Positions 50,270-63,664 of a DNA stretch of 64,000 nt are shown here, one piece after another. The stretch is taken from positions 36,160,698-36,224,697 of the forward strand of contig OW121855.1 of assembly GCA_933228895.1 (NCBI GenBank). The letters are read 5' to 3'. This DNA comes from Platycnemis pennipes (lineage: Eukaryota; Arthropoda; Insecta; Odonata; Platycnemididae). Under the pieces are notes generated by a model that was given only the letters and a program-made list of their open reading frames with translations, did no database searches and was not told the origin of the DNA. The translations under genes and the position numbers were made by a program. The stretch's first letter is position 1. Each line of letters opens with the position of its first letter.

Positions 50270-50545
50270 TCACTCCGCTCCGCTTCCTCTCCAGACGATT
50301 CAATTACATTCACTGCCGCCTCCTTCACTCACTCCCCGGCCCCGCCACTCCAAACGGTATCACTCCTCCCCTCCGGACCCCCATCCCCCCACACCATCTC
50401 GACGGTGCCTACCATTCATCCCTCGCGGCACTCACATCCAAACCCCTCCTCCCCACAGCCACCCACACCCCTCCCACGCACTTTCCCCCTCCCCCACGCC
50501 CTCTCCTACTTAAACCTCCACCCCTCTCCTCCGGGAACCCGCCGC
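50270..50545. repeat. C-rich low-complexity stretch
   Basis: C/T/A-rich plus-strand sequence with many CCTCC, CCACC and CACCC words. It produces proline/histidine/serine-rich open frames that are compositional artefacts. It adjoins a CpG-containing block at 49840-50200. Confidence 0.7.
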
Positions 50546-53500
50546 CACCGACATGGTGTGGTCTCCTTCCCCTTTGAATCCCAGTCATAGCTCACGTCCA
50601 AATGGTCCCCGCTAAAAACTTCCCTACAACTCCTGTCCGCGCCAGTGGAGCGGGAGATGGAGAGGGGGAGGGCATGGTAAGGGGGTGATGGCTGGGTAGT
50701 TGTGGAGCTGGGATCTGCGATTATGGAAAGGGGAAGAAATCCTGACGGAGAAAAACTTTTTCCCATGTGGAGTTAAAAAAACGAAAAAATCCATTCACAG
50801 TTGATTCATCTATATGCTCAAATGCTGATGAAATTCTCATATCTTTTTAAATGTAAATGTAAGGTATAGGATTATAATTTGGAAAAATCATTATCCTTTA
50901 GGCTCTTACCCAAAGAAATACCCAACAATTTTTACTCAGAGCTTTCAGAGATGAATTAACGATAAGATTATCCACTTTCTAAGTAGATGTTCAATAGGAT
51001 TACAATGGAAAATATTTGACATATAATAAAAGTAAAAAAGTAGCCTATGCATAAAAAGCAGCAAGTGGAAAGACGGACAGGGGAGTAATTGAGAAATCCC
51101 TACCAATTTGGACGTAGAGTGCGAATAGCTGTCTCTTTAAAGCCAATGATTTCCGATTGAAGCATGGTGAGGGGCATGGGGGCGCGGCAGAGTTCATGAA
51201 TAAAAAAGCGGAGGGTGAAAAAAAATAAGGCAGGAATCTTTCTTCTAGAACATACCAGAGTTAGGTGCCCTCTTTCCCTTTAGGCTCCATCGGAACGGAA
51301 AAGATTCGAAGGGAGAGTCTGGAAAAGGGTGAATGCCTATTTGCATATATTCTAACGAACACTCATGGCCACCTCGAGCATGATTGTTAAATAGGTCGGA
51401 AACTATCAAATGTGTGGGTAAATATTTGTTACTGTCCTCTGCGAACTATGCAGATGAAGGTGCATTTGTAACTCAAGGGTGCCAACAACACCCCGTGGTA
51501 TGCGGTATCCCGGGGACATGATTTTTATGTTCGCTGATAATATTCTGAGGGGCATAAATAGTAACTGCACAACATGTGAAAGTGACTGCTATCGGCTATT
51601 CCTTTCAGTTGTCAAAGCTTCAACAGCAAAGCCATCAGATTCCAAGGTGTCAAAAAATTGAAATATAATATCGGAAACAGACCGTTTTCTACAGGCATAA
51701 CACCCTAATTCGCACTTAACAAATAACTTTGAATAATTATTCATCTTCGTGTACTTGCTAATTAGTACCGTACATTTGCACCGTTTCAGAACTGAAATTC
51801 ATGTACGTAAAATTCGTGCGTCAATGATCCTACTAAACCAAATCAAAAACAACATTACAGCTAGAATAAACTATATAAATCCAAGTCGTTGAAGAGCAGC
51901 TTGTTTTGATGTTAAACTTAAGAAAAGTCTTCGTCGTTCCTGCAATGGATTAGAATCGAGCAGCCAAATCCTTTTCTTCTGGAATGGTTAACGAGGAATA
52001 ACATGTTGGTGATGTTTGAAATACTTATTCATTTATGAATTAGATAAAATTGATAAAATTATGAAAAGAAGGTCTAGATCCTGAACCTTTTGTTCAGAAC
52101 CTGAATTTTTAATCCAGGTGATGAAGTTAATCCAGGGGAAATAGTGAAAAATCGACATGGGAGGGATTTAAACCCGTAAACCTTAGGATTGGGAGGTAAG
52201 GGTAGTTTTAAATATGTCAAGTGCTATACGCTAACTAAGACGAAGTGGTAAATTTCGTGAAACCCGTGTCGCTTCCCTACGTTTATGCTATTACATTGCT
52301 GATAAACAAAATCATTAATCAACAGGAAGTGGTGACGTTTTCGGGAGCAACTAAGATAAAATACATCATGAATCAAGGAGCCGACGTATTACTCCATTTA
52401 AAATGTGATAAAATGAAAACAATTTAAATGAACTGTTTAAATAATAAGAAAACTTCCTGTTCCTCTAGCAAAGATATACTTGCAATTTAGCGATAAATTT
52501 CTGCTTCACCTGAGCATCCCAAACAGATAAGGAAGACAATATTCTTGGCAGGAAATCATTGGCAAAATGTCCTTACTCTCGTACTAGTTTTCTTTTACAA
52601 GGCCCATAAAATTTGAGTGGAGACTACGGCGTTCTCTAGGCTCTGTTTCTGCTGTTGGAAAGCGGGGAGAGGGATGATGTAGCCGCGGGAAACACGGGAA
52701 AAGCATCACCTACGCAACGAGAGTGGTCGTTAGGGAAAAGCTTCCTAAAGATACGATTGTAGAGTATGGTATGGGAAAGAGAAAGACGAGCTCTTGGTAA
52801 TCCTCCAAGGGAACGAATCTTGGCGGAGAGAGGGAGGGAGATGAAGGGATAGGGAGAGGAGAGTAGAGAATTTCAAAGGCGAAAATGCGGTTCCAAAGGA
52901 GGCGTTGGAAGCGGGGGAAGTTTTATGAACCCGGAAATACAGGGGAGCGGGGAGGGGTGAATAGGGATCTGGCAATTGAATCCGCATGGCAACACGACGT
53001 TGGCCGACCGGAAAAAGGGGGAAGCGAGAGAAGTGAGGAAATGAAGCAAGCATTTAAGGGTGTGCGGGGATGATGGGGTGGAAGGAAGATGGAAGGATTG
53101 AGAGGACCAATAAAAAACGAGCTCGGCTTTGCACGGACAAAGATGCGCAGTTCCTTCAAGACGCAACCCTAAACTTCACCACTGCCAGTTGATTGAGTAA
53201 TGGCTTGAGTTACGCGTGGAAAATTGCGTTTCTGCGCTGGACCATTTTTTCGGTGTAAAAGAAGGTATATTTCATGCGCAATAAAACTGTTACAAGAACT
53301 GGTTACCAAATCAAGTAATAACGTCTGCGAAGTGGATCAATTCCATCCACTCAGCATAGCCGAAATCACCTAAATAGTAATGCGAAATGAGATGAGGAAA
53401 ACCATAGCAAATTACCTTTGGTCAGTCCGTGCTATGGATTCACACCGCAACATATTAAAAATGCACTTATTCATCCAGGGCTATAGCACCATCCATTAGA

Positions 53501-54576
53501 AATGTTAGACTTCATTTTTCTCCACATGAGGCTTCAATCAAAATGTCACTGCATGCATTCTGATTCAATTCCTTTCTCGGACGCAGAATCGATTCCTTAT
53601 TATTCTAAAAATAAAGGTAATGGGCAAATAGTAATGGTGAGGCTTTTAGGGACATCCATTTTAACCTTCAGAGTGCTAAACGAAAAGCAGGTTTTTTGGT
53701 TGTTAAATCAGGACCATTAAAAAATAAGTCTTTACCATCGTTCATTGATTTCAATGCTATTTCTTGGATAATGGAGTTCATTTTCATATCTAGTAATTAA
53801 ACAAAGTCGAGGTAGTACGCTTAGTAGTGCGCAGCGCGAGGTAGTGCAACTTTACACCACGCTCTACGAGCAATGGCAAAATAAACGAATTTGTTAGTAT
53901 AGAGCGTCATATATGATACCAAATACTGGATTCCTTCTGAACTAAGCCGTTAAACCCTATTTTTTCCCACAATATTATGTTTCGATTTATTTCCTTAATA
54001 AATACGTTTTTATTTTGTTTTTGTTAAAATCTATTTATTCCCTGGTTCTAGATTACCACCTATTTATACAGAGTAAACATTAGACACCTTTTTCGAGATT
54101 GATTCGAGATTTCGGGATTAGCGGTCAATAAATCAAATATGTTTACAAAAACAAAGTTGTTAATAACTTCTCATGGAAGTTTAATAACTTCTAATGCTAA
54201 ACATGTAGCGGTGATGATATCGGAAAATTGAAGACTATTATTTTTCATTTTTATAATTATTAATACCACGTCATATTACACAAATAATCGTTTCAGGTTA
54301 GATAGATTATTAATTTTTGACTTTAGCAACTTATGCACCAAATAGTGATAAGTTGAAAGCCTATTTCTGTCAGTGGAGATACGAAATAGTACACTGAATT
54401 CATCCATCATTTTCGTAAGATTTCCTCAGCGAATTTGATAGGTTCGCGCACTATGTTACGTCGAAAATCGTAGAGTGAGGCGAAATATGATATTTGGCTT
54501 TAGAACTTCAAATGGTATCTGGTATATTTCGCACTCGCTTCTTATTTTGGCTTGGTATCACATGATATACCATGAC

Positions 54577-56894
54577 TAAGGATTGCAATCCCGGGATCCC
54601 GATCCCGGATAAACTGACAATCCCGAAATCTAGTATATACGAATCCCGGGATTTCGGGATTGACGTACACCTTTCCGCTAACAGGCAGCGCTAGTAAGTA
54701 AGTTCTCTTGGACAAGAAACGCAACATGTTAGGCTTCTGAATTCATTGACTAATATATTTTATTGGAATAAGTAATTTGTCATCATTTGTAATACATAAA
54801 AAAACCGGAAATGGGCTTACGGTGCGCGTGTTAAAGTCAGAGTAATCGCCAGTATTAAATAAGATGGACTAAATTCCAGAAAATGTTGTCTAACTTTCAA
54901 TGAATGGACTTCGCCACGCAACAGAATCTATATTAATATTAACGTTCCCTTCTCTGAAAGAGAATAAAATATCTGGAACTTGGTGCTTATCTGAATTAAT
55001 GGAAATATACCCACAGAAGTGTGTAATGAACTTATAAAAAAGAAATTGAGAGAATATGAAATTTCTTTAGAAAAATACATTTTCAAAATCACCACTGACG
55101 CTGCAAGTGTAATGCCAAAGGTTGGTAGGTAAATACCAACAAATCTTCACCTTTGTTTTGCTCATGGTAACCACCTTGCAGTCATTATGGTATGTACAAA
55201 TTTGAGGGTAGAGTAAACGTAATGATGAATTAATTTTCAGTAGGAGAAGTCGAATCTGAAGAAAGTGAATTCAGCGATGAAGACTTTCCGTCGAGCGATG
55301 AAACAGACGGGGATGATCCATTTTAAATGGAGGTGCATGTAAACTATTAGAACAAACATTAAGATTTTGATCAAAAAAAGGAAGCAGTTCCTCTCTTTAG
55401 CAAATCATTCAAAAAACGACAAATTCCTTCAAAAATATGTGATTGAAAAATTTGGTGAGGAAAGAGCTCTTGTTATTGACTTTAAAACTCAACTGAACAC
55501 ATTATTTGACATGATGGTACGTTTTCTAATGCTAAAAACTTGCGTGATGAAAGCCTTAATTGATCTTAATTCCGAAATATCATTCAACGAATGTGAATAT
55601 GAACTTGCTTCTTCCATTTTTGCAACACTGCAGCCAGTGAAAATTACTGTGGAGGCGCTTTGCCGAAGAGATCCAAATCTTTTGAAGTGTGAGGCTGCGT
55701 AGGAATTCCTGCTTGAGCTAAAATATGTGAATACAGAGTTGGGAATAATATAAAAAATTCCTTGCAGAATCAAGTACTGAAGAGACGAAATGGGGTTCTT
55801 ACGGTATCGTCACTGCGGTTCATGGGCAAGTGGCCTAATTTGGGGAATTTATATTTTGTGCAAACACTAGCGAAACTAAAAAAAATGTCAAAGAAAACTT
55901 TCTTAAATTTCGGAATTATAATGCCACTAAAACATTTGAATCAGCGAGCGTGGAAGAAGAGCAAGTATGCTTCTTTTGTATGAATAGTCGATACATTGAT
56001 AGCTTGCATAGTGAGAGAGAGTCAGCTGCTAAATAATCAAAGAGTGGTTCACTAAGTTCGGATGAGCTAAAGAAGGAACTTGATTAGGTCATTACCCAAT
56101 GTTTGATTCCTTCCAAACAATATCCTCCCAGCTGCAGTTCAAAGGGCCTAGAATTATCAATAGTCCAAAAGCTAGATAATTTCCGTGAAAATGGACGGGA
56201 AGGAGAAAATATGCAAATTATTTACGAGCACTTACTGGCTATTCCTTCCACTAGTGTTGAATCAGAAACGGCCGTTCCATCAGCGGGTTTTCTTTGCAAT
56301 AAATATAGGTCAAGAATGAGGGACAAGATATTACACACTCTTTGTTTTTTAAGGGCATATTAAAAAAAATTGTAAGTAACTTTTCATTGAGGACAACCTA
56401 ATTCTAGAGTTTCGGTTTGATTTTTTAAAAGTCTACAATTTCTTTCAATTTAATAGCAATTGCTATTGCTATTTGTGCTTTATTTTTTTATCTCCCAAGA
56501 AAAAATTATTGTTTTACGATTTAGTATAACTGATTCTTTAGCAACTTTGCGTTTTTTTACAATTTTGATACCAAAGGAAAAACAATAAAAAAGCACAAAA
56601 ATTAAAACAAACGCACGACTCGAAATTCAATGTCCCAGCATCATCATCAGTGAAGATGCTCCCCTGTTTCTAAACTTTGTATGGTGTTGTTTTATAGTAA
56701 TTTAACTTTGTTATTAATCAATATTGCTTAAAATTTGAGTAATTTGAATATGGTTTCCATATGTGCTAGCATATTTTAGTTTTTTTTTTTAAATTTTATT
56801 TTCATATGTGCATGTGATACTACAGTAAAATCCCGGGATCGAGGAAATCCCGAAATCCCGGGATTGAAAAATCTCTCCGGGATTACAATCCTTA
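54577..56894 (+). mobile_element. hAT-family DNA transposon, decayed, with intact ends
   Basis: A 2318-bp element. The terminal inverted repeats are TAAGGATTGCAATCCCGG at the left (54577-54594) and its reverse complement with one mismatch at the right (56877-56894). An exact 8-bp target duplication, ACCATGAC, flanks it at 54569-54576 and 56895-56902; 8 bp is diagnostic of hAT elements. Just inside both ends are multiple AATCCCG/CGGGATT subterminal repeats, the kind of site hAT transposases bind. The interior encodes a broken transposase on the plus strand. The element sits in the large NELL intron. Confidence 0.93.
55069..56363 (+). pseudogene. hAT transposase pseudogene
   Basis: Collinear fragments in several frames. 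At about 55081: K-I-T-T-D-A-A-S-V-M-P-K, the catalytic T-T-D-N-A-S-N-M block. At about 55143: N-L-H-L-C-F-A-H-G-N-H-L-A-V, the conserved C-x-A-H-x-L-N-L-A-V block. At 55240-55326: an acidic stretch ending in a stop. At 55367-55702: D-F-K-T-Q-L-N-T-L-F-D-M-M-V-R-F, equivalent to the T-R-W-N-S-x-x-x-M-L-x-R block. At 56103-56363: L-L-A-I-P-S-T-S-V-E-S-E, then S-R-M-R-D and C-F-L-R-A-Y, the hAT dimerisation domain. Several stops and frameshifts separate these, so no functional transposase is made. The N-terminal zinc-finger part is not visible. Confidence 0.88.
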
Positions 56895-58379
56895 ACCATG
56901 ACAGAGCCTTTAAATGGCCACTCAGATACCTCGAAATCCTAGCCCAATTCGCAGGAGTTCTTTCAAGAATTATTATATTGATCATGAATAAGTTATAAAT
57001 TGGTCACTTTACAACCGATTGCTGCATAGGGTAAACTCACATATATTTTTTTTAAAGTAGACACATGATCGCAGTTTAAGAAGAACTTATTATGTATGAT
57101 GCATCGACGTTGCCCTTTTGGGGAATCGATGGTCAATGATGACGATTGTTTCTTTACAGAACTAAAACAGATAAATGATCATTTTATTTTAAAGTACCTG
57201 TACATTTGATAAAGCTAGTGCTGGTGGAAATTTGACAGGATATCTTTTGGCGAAATATATTTTAAATCAATGGCGATCAACAGTTTTCTCCATCATTTTT
57301 TGCCCTGATGAAGGCGTACGTGAAAAGTTTACTAGACTAAAAGCCCCGCGGAAAAAATGTGTAAATGGTTGTACTTTCACAACATACGACATGGAATCAA
57401 TCGTTGAATCGACAAGACCGACAAACTTTTCTGTTCTTGCTTTAAAATTATGGCTTGCTTTAATGGTGGTTGGATCTAACGGTGGCGTAATGGTTAGGGT
57501 CCAGATTAGATCCAGGTGAATTATCTATTTACGAACCCACGGAAAAGATAACAGACTCACAAGGCCGCCGCGGGCGGGTATGCAATTTCTGCCCAGCACA
57601 AACGCGCCTCTACAAAAAGGACGCTATTTCACCTCGTAAAATATAATTTTGCTTCAGTTTAAATGTTAGATTGGGGGCGCTGGAATTCAATTAGCAGAAA
57701 TGGTTCACATATCAATACGGTGGCCCCATGCCAACACAATAATCTAATGAATGATGAAGCAGGAGTAGACTTCATAAGACATCCAACGGAGGAACGGAGA
57801 AAGTAAATGGATACTCGAATTTCAATTGTCTAGAGATCATGCCAAGTTAAGCCCTTTCTTCTCATATTATCAAACCATACTACGAGATACTCATTGCTTA
57901 TTGGTATCAATCAACGGATGTCTTACTGATTTACGCAGAATTTTGTACTTAGTTCTTTGATCCCCATCCGAATATCTATGAAAATTAATTAAAGCTACAT
58001 TTAGAGAGATATATTTTCAGGAATAGAAAATATTAAACCAATAAATGATCACCGTTAAGACTACAAAAATCACCTGAATTCAAATATTTGAAATCTTTAT
58101 TGTGTGAAATCTTTATTTACCAGCAAAACAACAGAAGAGTGAAAGTAATACTTATTTATATTAGTGTATAGAAAGTAATTTATATTGTGTATAAATTTTG
58201 AATGGTTTTCAACTTACAACATCACGGACCTAAAATTTGCGGCATATTAAGCAAAAATGGGTTGAGGAGGTAAGCTTTTTTTACGTATAATTCCTCGCGG
58301 TACAGGTACCTAAATTTGAAGTATTATGTCTTGAAAACATTTCTCCCTACGCACTGCGCCGTTTTAGCGAATTTGAGTC

Positions 58380-59120
58380 TGCAAACAGCAACTAGGGCGA
58401 TCGCGCCTGACTAAAGCCAGCGCCTCTGCGCGTTCTTCCTGGCAGGAAACAACAAACGAATATCTCATATGCGGGAAAGTTGGTTTGAAAACCGCACACG
58501 GCAGGAGAGTGGAGGGCTAACCTTAGACCCGAATAGACCTGGAGGAAGAATGGCCGGTATCATCATTTTTTTATCTTTTAGAGGTCATGGGGACGAACAC
58601 AGAGGGTACTATATAGAGAGAGAGGGTAGGTAGGCGAGGGGAACATTGTGAGGAAATCCTCAAATATCCCGCAGGTCTGTGAAATAAAAGGCCCGTTCCA
58701 CGAACAGCAAACTCCGCCCAGATACCCTTGGAATGTTTACCTTCTCCTTCCGTCTAAGAATGAAACGGCGCAGCCTCGGCAAACGGAAGGAGAGTTAGAT
58801 GTGGGGCGAGAGAAGTAAGAAAGGCGACAGGTTAAGGGGTGGGAGAGGGGTTAAAAGGAGTCAGTAAACGGCGGAGTTAGGATTCGAATCGCCTCTTTTT
58901 TTTCATAAGGAAGGCGCTAAAGAGTCAGAGGGAGGGGAGAGAGTGCGAGAGTGGCCCCAGAGGATGGGCGAGGCCGGAAGACGAAAGGTAATATCCGTGT
59001 TTGCCGAACTCGAATAGCGGCGTCATATGTGAGCGAGGAAACTCAGTGAGTCGAAGCCAATAGACCTGTGATTAGAAGCTACGATCGCATGCGGCTCTTT
59101 TTCTAGCCACCACCAGGGAT
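58380..59120. other. GC-richer island in the large intron
   Basis: Block with many CpG dinucleotides and purine-rich patches (for example 58600-58660 and 58780-58860) in an AT-rich intron. No open frame of note and no recognised motif. Candidate regulatory sequence only. Confidence 0.25.
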
Positions 59121-60089
59121 ACGACGGGGAAAAATAAAGTCAACGCGAATAAATTTGCCACCCTTTTACTGATGCTGGCGATGGCTTCTGAGTACAAACT
59201 TTTCCAAGCCCCTGCCCTAACAAGATAAAAGGGCCTGGCTAGTAAAAACACTCACCAGGGCTACCTGATTCTCACTCTTTAACCAATAGTTTAATGGAGC
59301 TGCACAGACCACACAATACGCGGATCACGTTCCCCGTGGAATATCAAATAATGCAAGGAAGATAACAAGGAAATTAGTAAAATGGTCAATGACCAGCTGA
59401 AAGATAAATTGACTGCTAAAGATAGTTTCGGCAATGCTTTTATACAGAAAAAAATCACACTTTTATTATAAAACCTTTAAAGGTCTCGTAATTTTTCTGG
59501 CTATTATCATCGGTGTCGCACGAATAATGCAAGGTTCTTGGATCGTTCATGCCTTCTCTAAACCTACCGTAAACACCTGGTCAGGTCAGCTGACCTTTTT
59601 GCAGACTAACACTTTACTGTGTCCCTCTTGAATTTTCTGCTTTCTTTATGGTGTCCGAAATACTAATTCTTTTTTAACCTTTCCAATTCTTGACCAGCAT
59701 CGTTTTCTCTACTTCACTTATCCACAGAAAATGACCGTTGAATACTCATTCATCCACTTTTCTAGGTCGTTCGACTTTCTGTCAACAACTTTCTTTCATA
59801 CCTACCCGCCCGCCCGGCCTACCAATTCCACACTTGCCTTCCTTTCTAACCTGCTGGCAATCACAACCCTCCACCACAACCACATTTAAAAAGAATCTAA
59901 CTTGGGATTGTACTCCTCCCTCAGCGATTATTTTTTAAACTGAAAACTGAAATCCATAAGTGTAACTAATATTTGATCTGATTCTTTACTTAGGATCTCT
60001 GTCATAAAATCTATTCGAATTAGCATAACTATACTACTTCTTTTCAATTTTTCTAATGTGCCATATACTAAACCAAGGTTCACCCAAAA

Positions 60090-60215
60090 ATTACTTAGAT
60101 ACTTCAGTCACTTCACCTCCAGCAAAAATGCTTGGAAAAATTTCGCATCTCCTAAAAAATACGTTACCTTTACTTTCTTCTGATTAATATCCATGCAATT
60201 CTTTGCACTTATTTT
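60090..60215 (-). mobile_element. Short LINE reverse-transcriptase remnant
   Basis: On the minus strand one frame reads M-D-I-N-Q-K-K-V-K-V and, after a stop, L-K-Y-L. These resemble the G-x-x-I-N-x-K-K-T-K-V and F-K-Y-L-G-S motifs of LINE reverse transcriptases, in the expected order. Frameshifts interrupt it. It is too short for a subfamily call, and its boundaries are uncertain. Confidence 0.45.
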
Positions 60216-62542
60216 CTGATATGCGAATACCGAAAGCCTTTGGATGACAGGATTACTATGGTTTGACCATTTTACCTTTATTGACACACATATCTACCTG
60301 TAAACGATTATTCTTATTTTAAGTTCATCCCTTAGCGCCCTCACATTTGCTTCCGCGTTAAGTCAAATGATCGCGTTGATAGGGGAATATGGCATGCCTA
60401 CCATATTCATCTATCTCACTTTCAGCCTCACTTTTGCCTCCTGAGACACATACCCACACAAAATGCGTCGTCTTTCCATCCAGTCAATTCCTCATTCTGT
60501 AATATTTACTTCGATATAATTTAGTCTACGTTGTTGAATTGAATCTGGGAATTAGTAAATGAAACGTATACATCCTGATTGTTTTATTCCCTTAGCATAG
60601 TCACTATCGCTATAACACGGGAAATTATGTTTATTACACCAGGTTGTGTAATAGCGTATTTCCTATTTTTGCTCCGAGCTTAGAACGTAGTATCTATTGC
60701 TTCTACAAATGCTTCTGCGCACGTATTCCCAATAATTGGTTCAAATGAGATACAAATAACCCACCTTCCTCTTTTTGCATTACTTCTATAGCAGTTTACT
60801 TTTCTGCCACGTTCATTGCAGCCTATATGGGAGAAGAAAATACCCCATGGAAGGCAGGTATATTAAAAAATTTGCAAGAAATGAAGAGATCACTGCCTGA
60901 AGCAAACATAAGGCCTAAAAAGAGGGAAAAGGACTCATGAAGAGATCAGTACAGAAGGAAAATGGGAATACATATATGGAGAATTCAGTTACAGATAGTG
61001 TAGAACAGTTATTCATATAAAAAATATCCGTACTGCGGCATAAAACGAAGACTAATAAAACGGCTACGAGAGGGAAGAAAAACGAGGAATACAATAAACA
61101 AAGAATACAACAGGAAGAAGGATTTATGATTCAAATTCATATCATAGAGGACCAAGGGAATAATCAGTCGAAAATCAACAAAAATGCGCTAAAGCAACGA
61201 AAGCAATTGACAAAAATTACGAGGAACAGAACTACAGTGATGAAAAAACACTTCCGTAAAAGACTGACCAACCAAGGGCGTTAGCACGATAGATGTGAAG
61301 GAGAACACTGTGATTAAAATTGACATTGGTATTGGATGGAAGAGTTGTATCAAGAGCAGGGACCTTTATAAGATTGATCAGTAAATAGAAAAGTAACGTC
61401 CGTTTTTATTCAGAGGTGAACTCCATCAAGCAGGGAAAGAAAAGACGGAAAACAAAGACAATTTGAACGGGTAAATTACCTCTGACCTCGGAGTAAAGCG
61501 AAAGTCATCAAACGTTTGAAATGAAGAAAGCCATGAAAGTCGACATTCACAGAAAGACCAATTCACACACTTCAGCGTATTGTCTTGTTTACAACACTGT
61601 CCACTCTCAAAGCTGTTGAATAGTAAATGAGGCACATAAATGAACGCTAGTTAGAGATGAAAAGAAAAATGCACCAAGAGACCAAAGTCATGATTGACGT
61701 AAATACGAACATTATTTATTCACTTGAGAAGCAAAAGGAAAATGAAAGGTAAAGGTCATTAATTCCATTTAAGAAGAACAAGAATGAACGATTCTACAGG
61801 TATGTGCTAAAGGTCATATAAAAACAAAATAACTGTCATCAACAATCATAAAAGTTTGAATAATGCAAAAATGAATGTTGAGGTAGCCACCGACAATGCC
61901 ATGTAGATAATGGTGTAAACATTTTGAGAAAATGTAGAATATCAACTATCAGTAGAACCTTGCACACATGTGTAGCAAACTGTGACATTAAATAATTAAT
62001 TAGGTTTAGTCTCCTCGAGGGATATGGTAATTAGTAGACTATGCATTGCTTATATATTATTCTCAAAGTTGAGTGTTTTGAGTAAAAGGAAAGGATGAAT
62101 CCGCAATTTTGGCAGGGAACAAGGGAATGTGGAAAAAAAAACTTAAGACCAGAGAAACTAATAAAGATACTAAAATCCCTCTAAAGATACTTCTGGTGTT
62201 CATATCCTTACAATAAATAGGCAAAAAAGAAATATTCTAAAAAAATGCATGTTATATACGATCCGATTGTGACAAAATAAAATCAATGCCATGTTACGCA
62301 ATTTTCATCTAAAACCTTCAAATTTGAAACTAAGTGCTGCTGTCAGTTTCTCCCAATTGTGAACATTTCTTCTCAAAGGTTATGACTTATTTTTGAAAAA
62401 AAAAACGTTTTTCTTATTCCTGGAAAATTCAGTCCCTTCCACCGCCTTGTCCTTATTTTTAGACATCTACTGCACCGAGGTTTACTATCATCTTCATAGA
62501 ATCAGTATTACTTTAAACGTGGGGGGATTTATTAGCATGGAT

Positions 62543-62731
62543 TCTGAAAACTATTAGCAGTAGTATTAGGCTAAAGGGGCTCCCATGGCTAAGGTTATAT
62601 CACACGGTATAACCCAATATTGCAATCCTAGGGCAAATGCAACATTCATACCCAGTGCAGGATTCGTAGTCAGGGTAGCGTTTTACCACCGTAGCTACCA
62701 GCCTTGTCTACCACGGCCGGCTTCCGAAAAC
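62543..62731 (-). mobile_element. Possible degraded tRNA-type SINE
   Basis: Flanked by GAAAACTA on both sides (about 62546-62553 and 62727-62734). The minus strand between them starts GGAAGCCGGCCGTGGTAGAC and has GCTGGTAGCTACGGTGGTAA, similar to an A-box region. The B box is damaged (CTACGAATCC instead of GTTCGAATCC). A low-confidence call. Confidence 0.35.
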
Positions 62732-63472
62732 TAATATTTCACATCTGAAAGTTGAGCCGCTTTAATGAAAGTCTATCCAACAAGGTTGGTTCTATCACAG
62801 ATCCTAAAGCTAAAAACAATTATTATTGCAAAAAAGAATTGTTGAGAAATTATAACTTTTTCTTACGGTTTATTAATGGATAACGCATCTTACGGAGTGT
62901 ATTATGCTAACGCGCTTTTGTTTACTTTGACCAAGTATTTCCGAGCAAAACTCCATTGATTTGAATAACAGACACCAAACCAATAGACGGAAGGGGCTTA
63001 TCTCTTCGGCAAATAATAAGTGACATTTCAGAGCAATATGGTTTTCCGAACGTTCTCCACTACATCTCGCGGCGTAATACATATGTAACAACCCGAGTGA
63101 TTTCAGCACCTCCCAACCCCATTTATTGATAGACGAAAAAGACGATTCGGGGGTTGAAAACCTTATGGAGGGGGACGCCAAGCGTCGAAAACTCAAGAGT
63201 CTCTCCTGATCACGGAAGGAGACGGAGGGGAGGGGACCAAGTTTTATTGGGGGAGCAGGAGAGGGATTTCGGGGTGTCAGAAAAAGAGGGGGTAATCTGG
63301 AGTGTTCGAGTGGGTAGGGAGGGTACAAGATGCAAACGAGTACATGAGAAGAACGAATGGGGAGAGGCTAAATTATTTCCTTTTTCAAGCACGGTGAGGG
63401 AAGGGATTGTGGATAGGCGTGGGTGGGGAAGGCGTCACGTATGTCCTAGGGAAGAAAGATGCGTTTCCTCAC

Positions 63473-63664
63473 CCTGCAGGTAGAGAGCAGGCTTGAGGCT
63501 GTTTGGCCCCGGGGCGAGGCTTACCCCCTGCCAAAAGGAGGAGGTGGTGGAGGAGGAGGCCGCTGGCGACGTGGCGTTGAGCACCCTTAGTTGAACCCCT
63601 TCGACCAAGTCCAGCGCCAAGGGGATGTCGGACCCGATCGTGCCGAGGGTCGCACTGCCGCCGA
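63473..63664 (-). CDS. NELL: NELL-like gene, exon encoding start of laminin-G/TSPN domain
   Basis: First exon of the gene visible in the window (transcription runs right to left). It encodes 64 codons in phase 1, starting V-G-G-S-A-T-L-G and containing A-L-D-L-V-E-G-V, which corresponds to the E-L-D-L-V segment at the start of the thrombospondin-N-type laminin-G domain of vertebrate NELL proteins. It ends L-Y-L-Q-(G), matching the family's F-L-F-Q-D. The acceptor reads TTTCGCAG at 63665-63666 and the donor is GTGAGG at 63471-63472. Phase 1 at both ends fits the next exon at 31633. A serine/threonine/alanine-rich stretch in the middle is longer than in vertebrates. There is no start codon or signal peptide here, so at least one upstream exon lies beyond the right edge. 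On its own this exon would be a weak match; splice phase and order make it convincing. Confidence 0.82.

Larger units (their letters stand above)
31634..63472 (-). other. Large 31.8 kb intron of NELL-like gene
   Basis: The largest intron, between the first two visible laminin-G exons, and the main reservoir of mobile DNA. It contains a Penelope-like remnant near 33.6 kb, tandem repeats near 34.15 kb, the Penelope-like element at 36.1-36.7 kb, LINE remnants at 43.4 and 60.1 kb, the interleaved repeats at 48.8-49.8 kb, a hAT transposon at 54.6-56.9 kb and a possible SINE at 62.5-62.7 kb. GC-richer islands occur near 38.55-38.85, 40.56-41.2, 49.84-50.55 and 58.4-59.1 kb. No nested gene with recognisable domains was found. 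Confidence 0.75.

Noticed and set aside
52140..52235. Possible tRNA-like SINE (GGTTTAAATCCC B-box-like word on the minus strand)
   Set aside because: The B box is divergent, no target duplication was found and the body is not recognisable.
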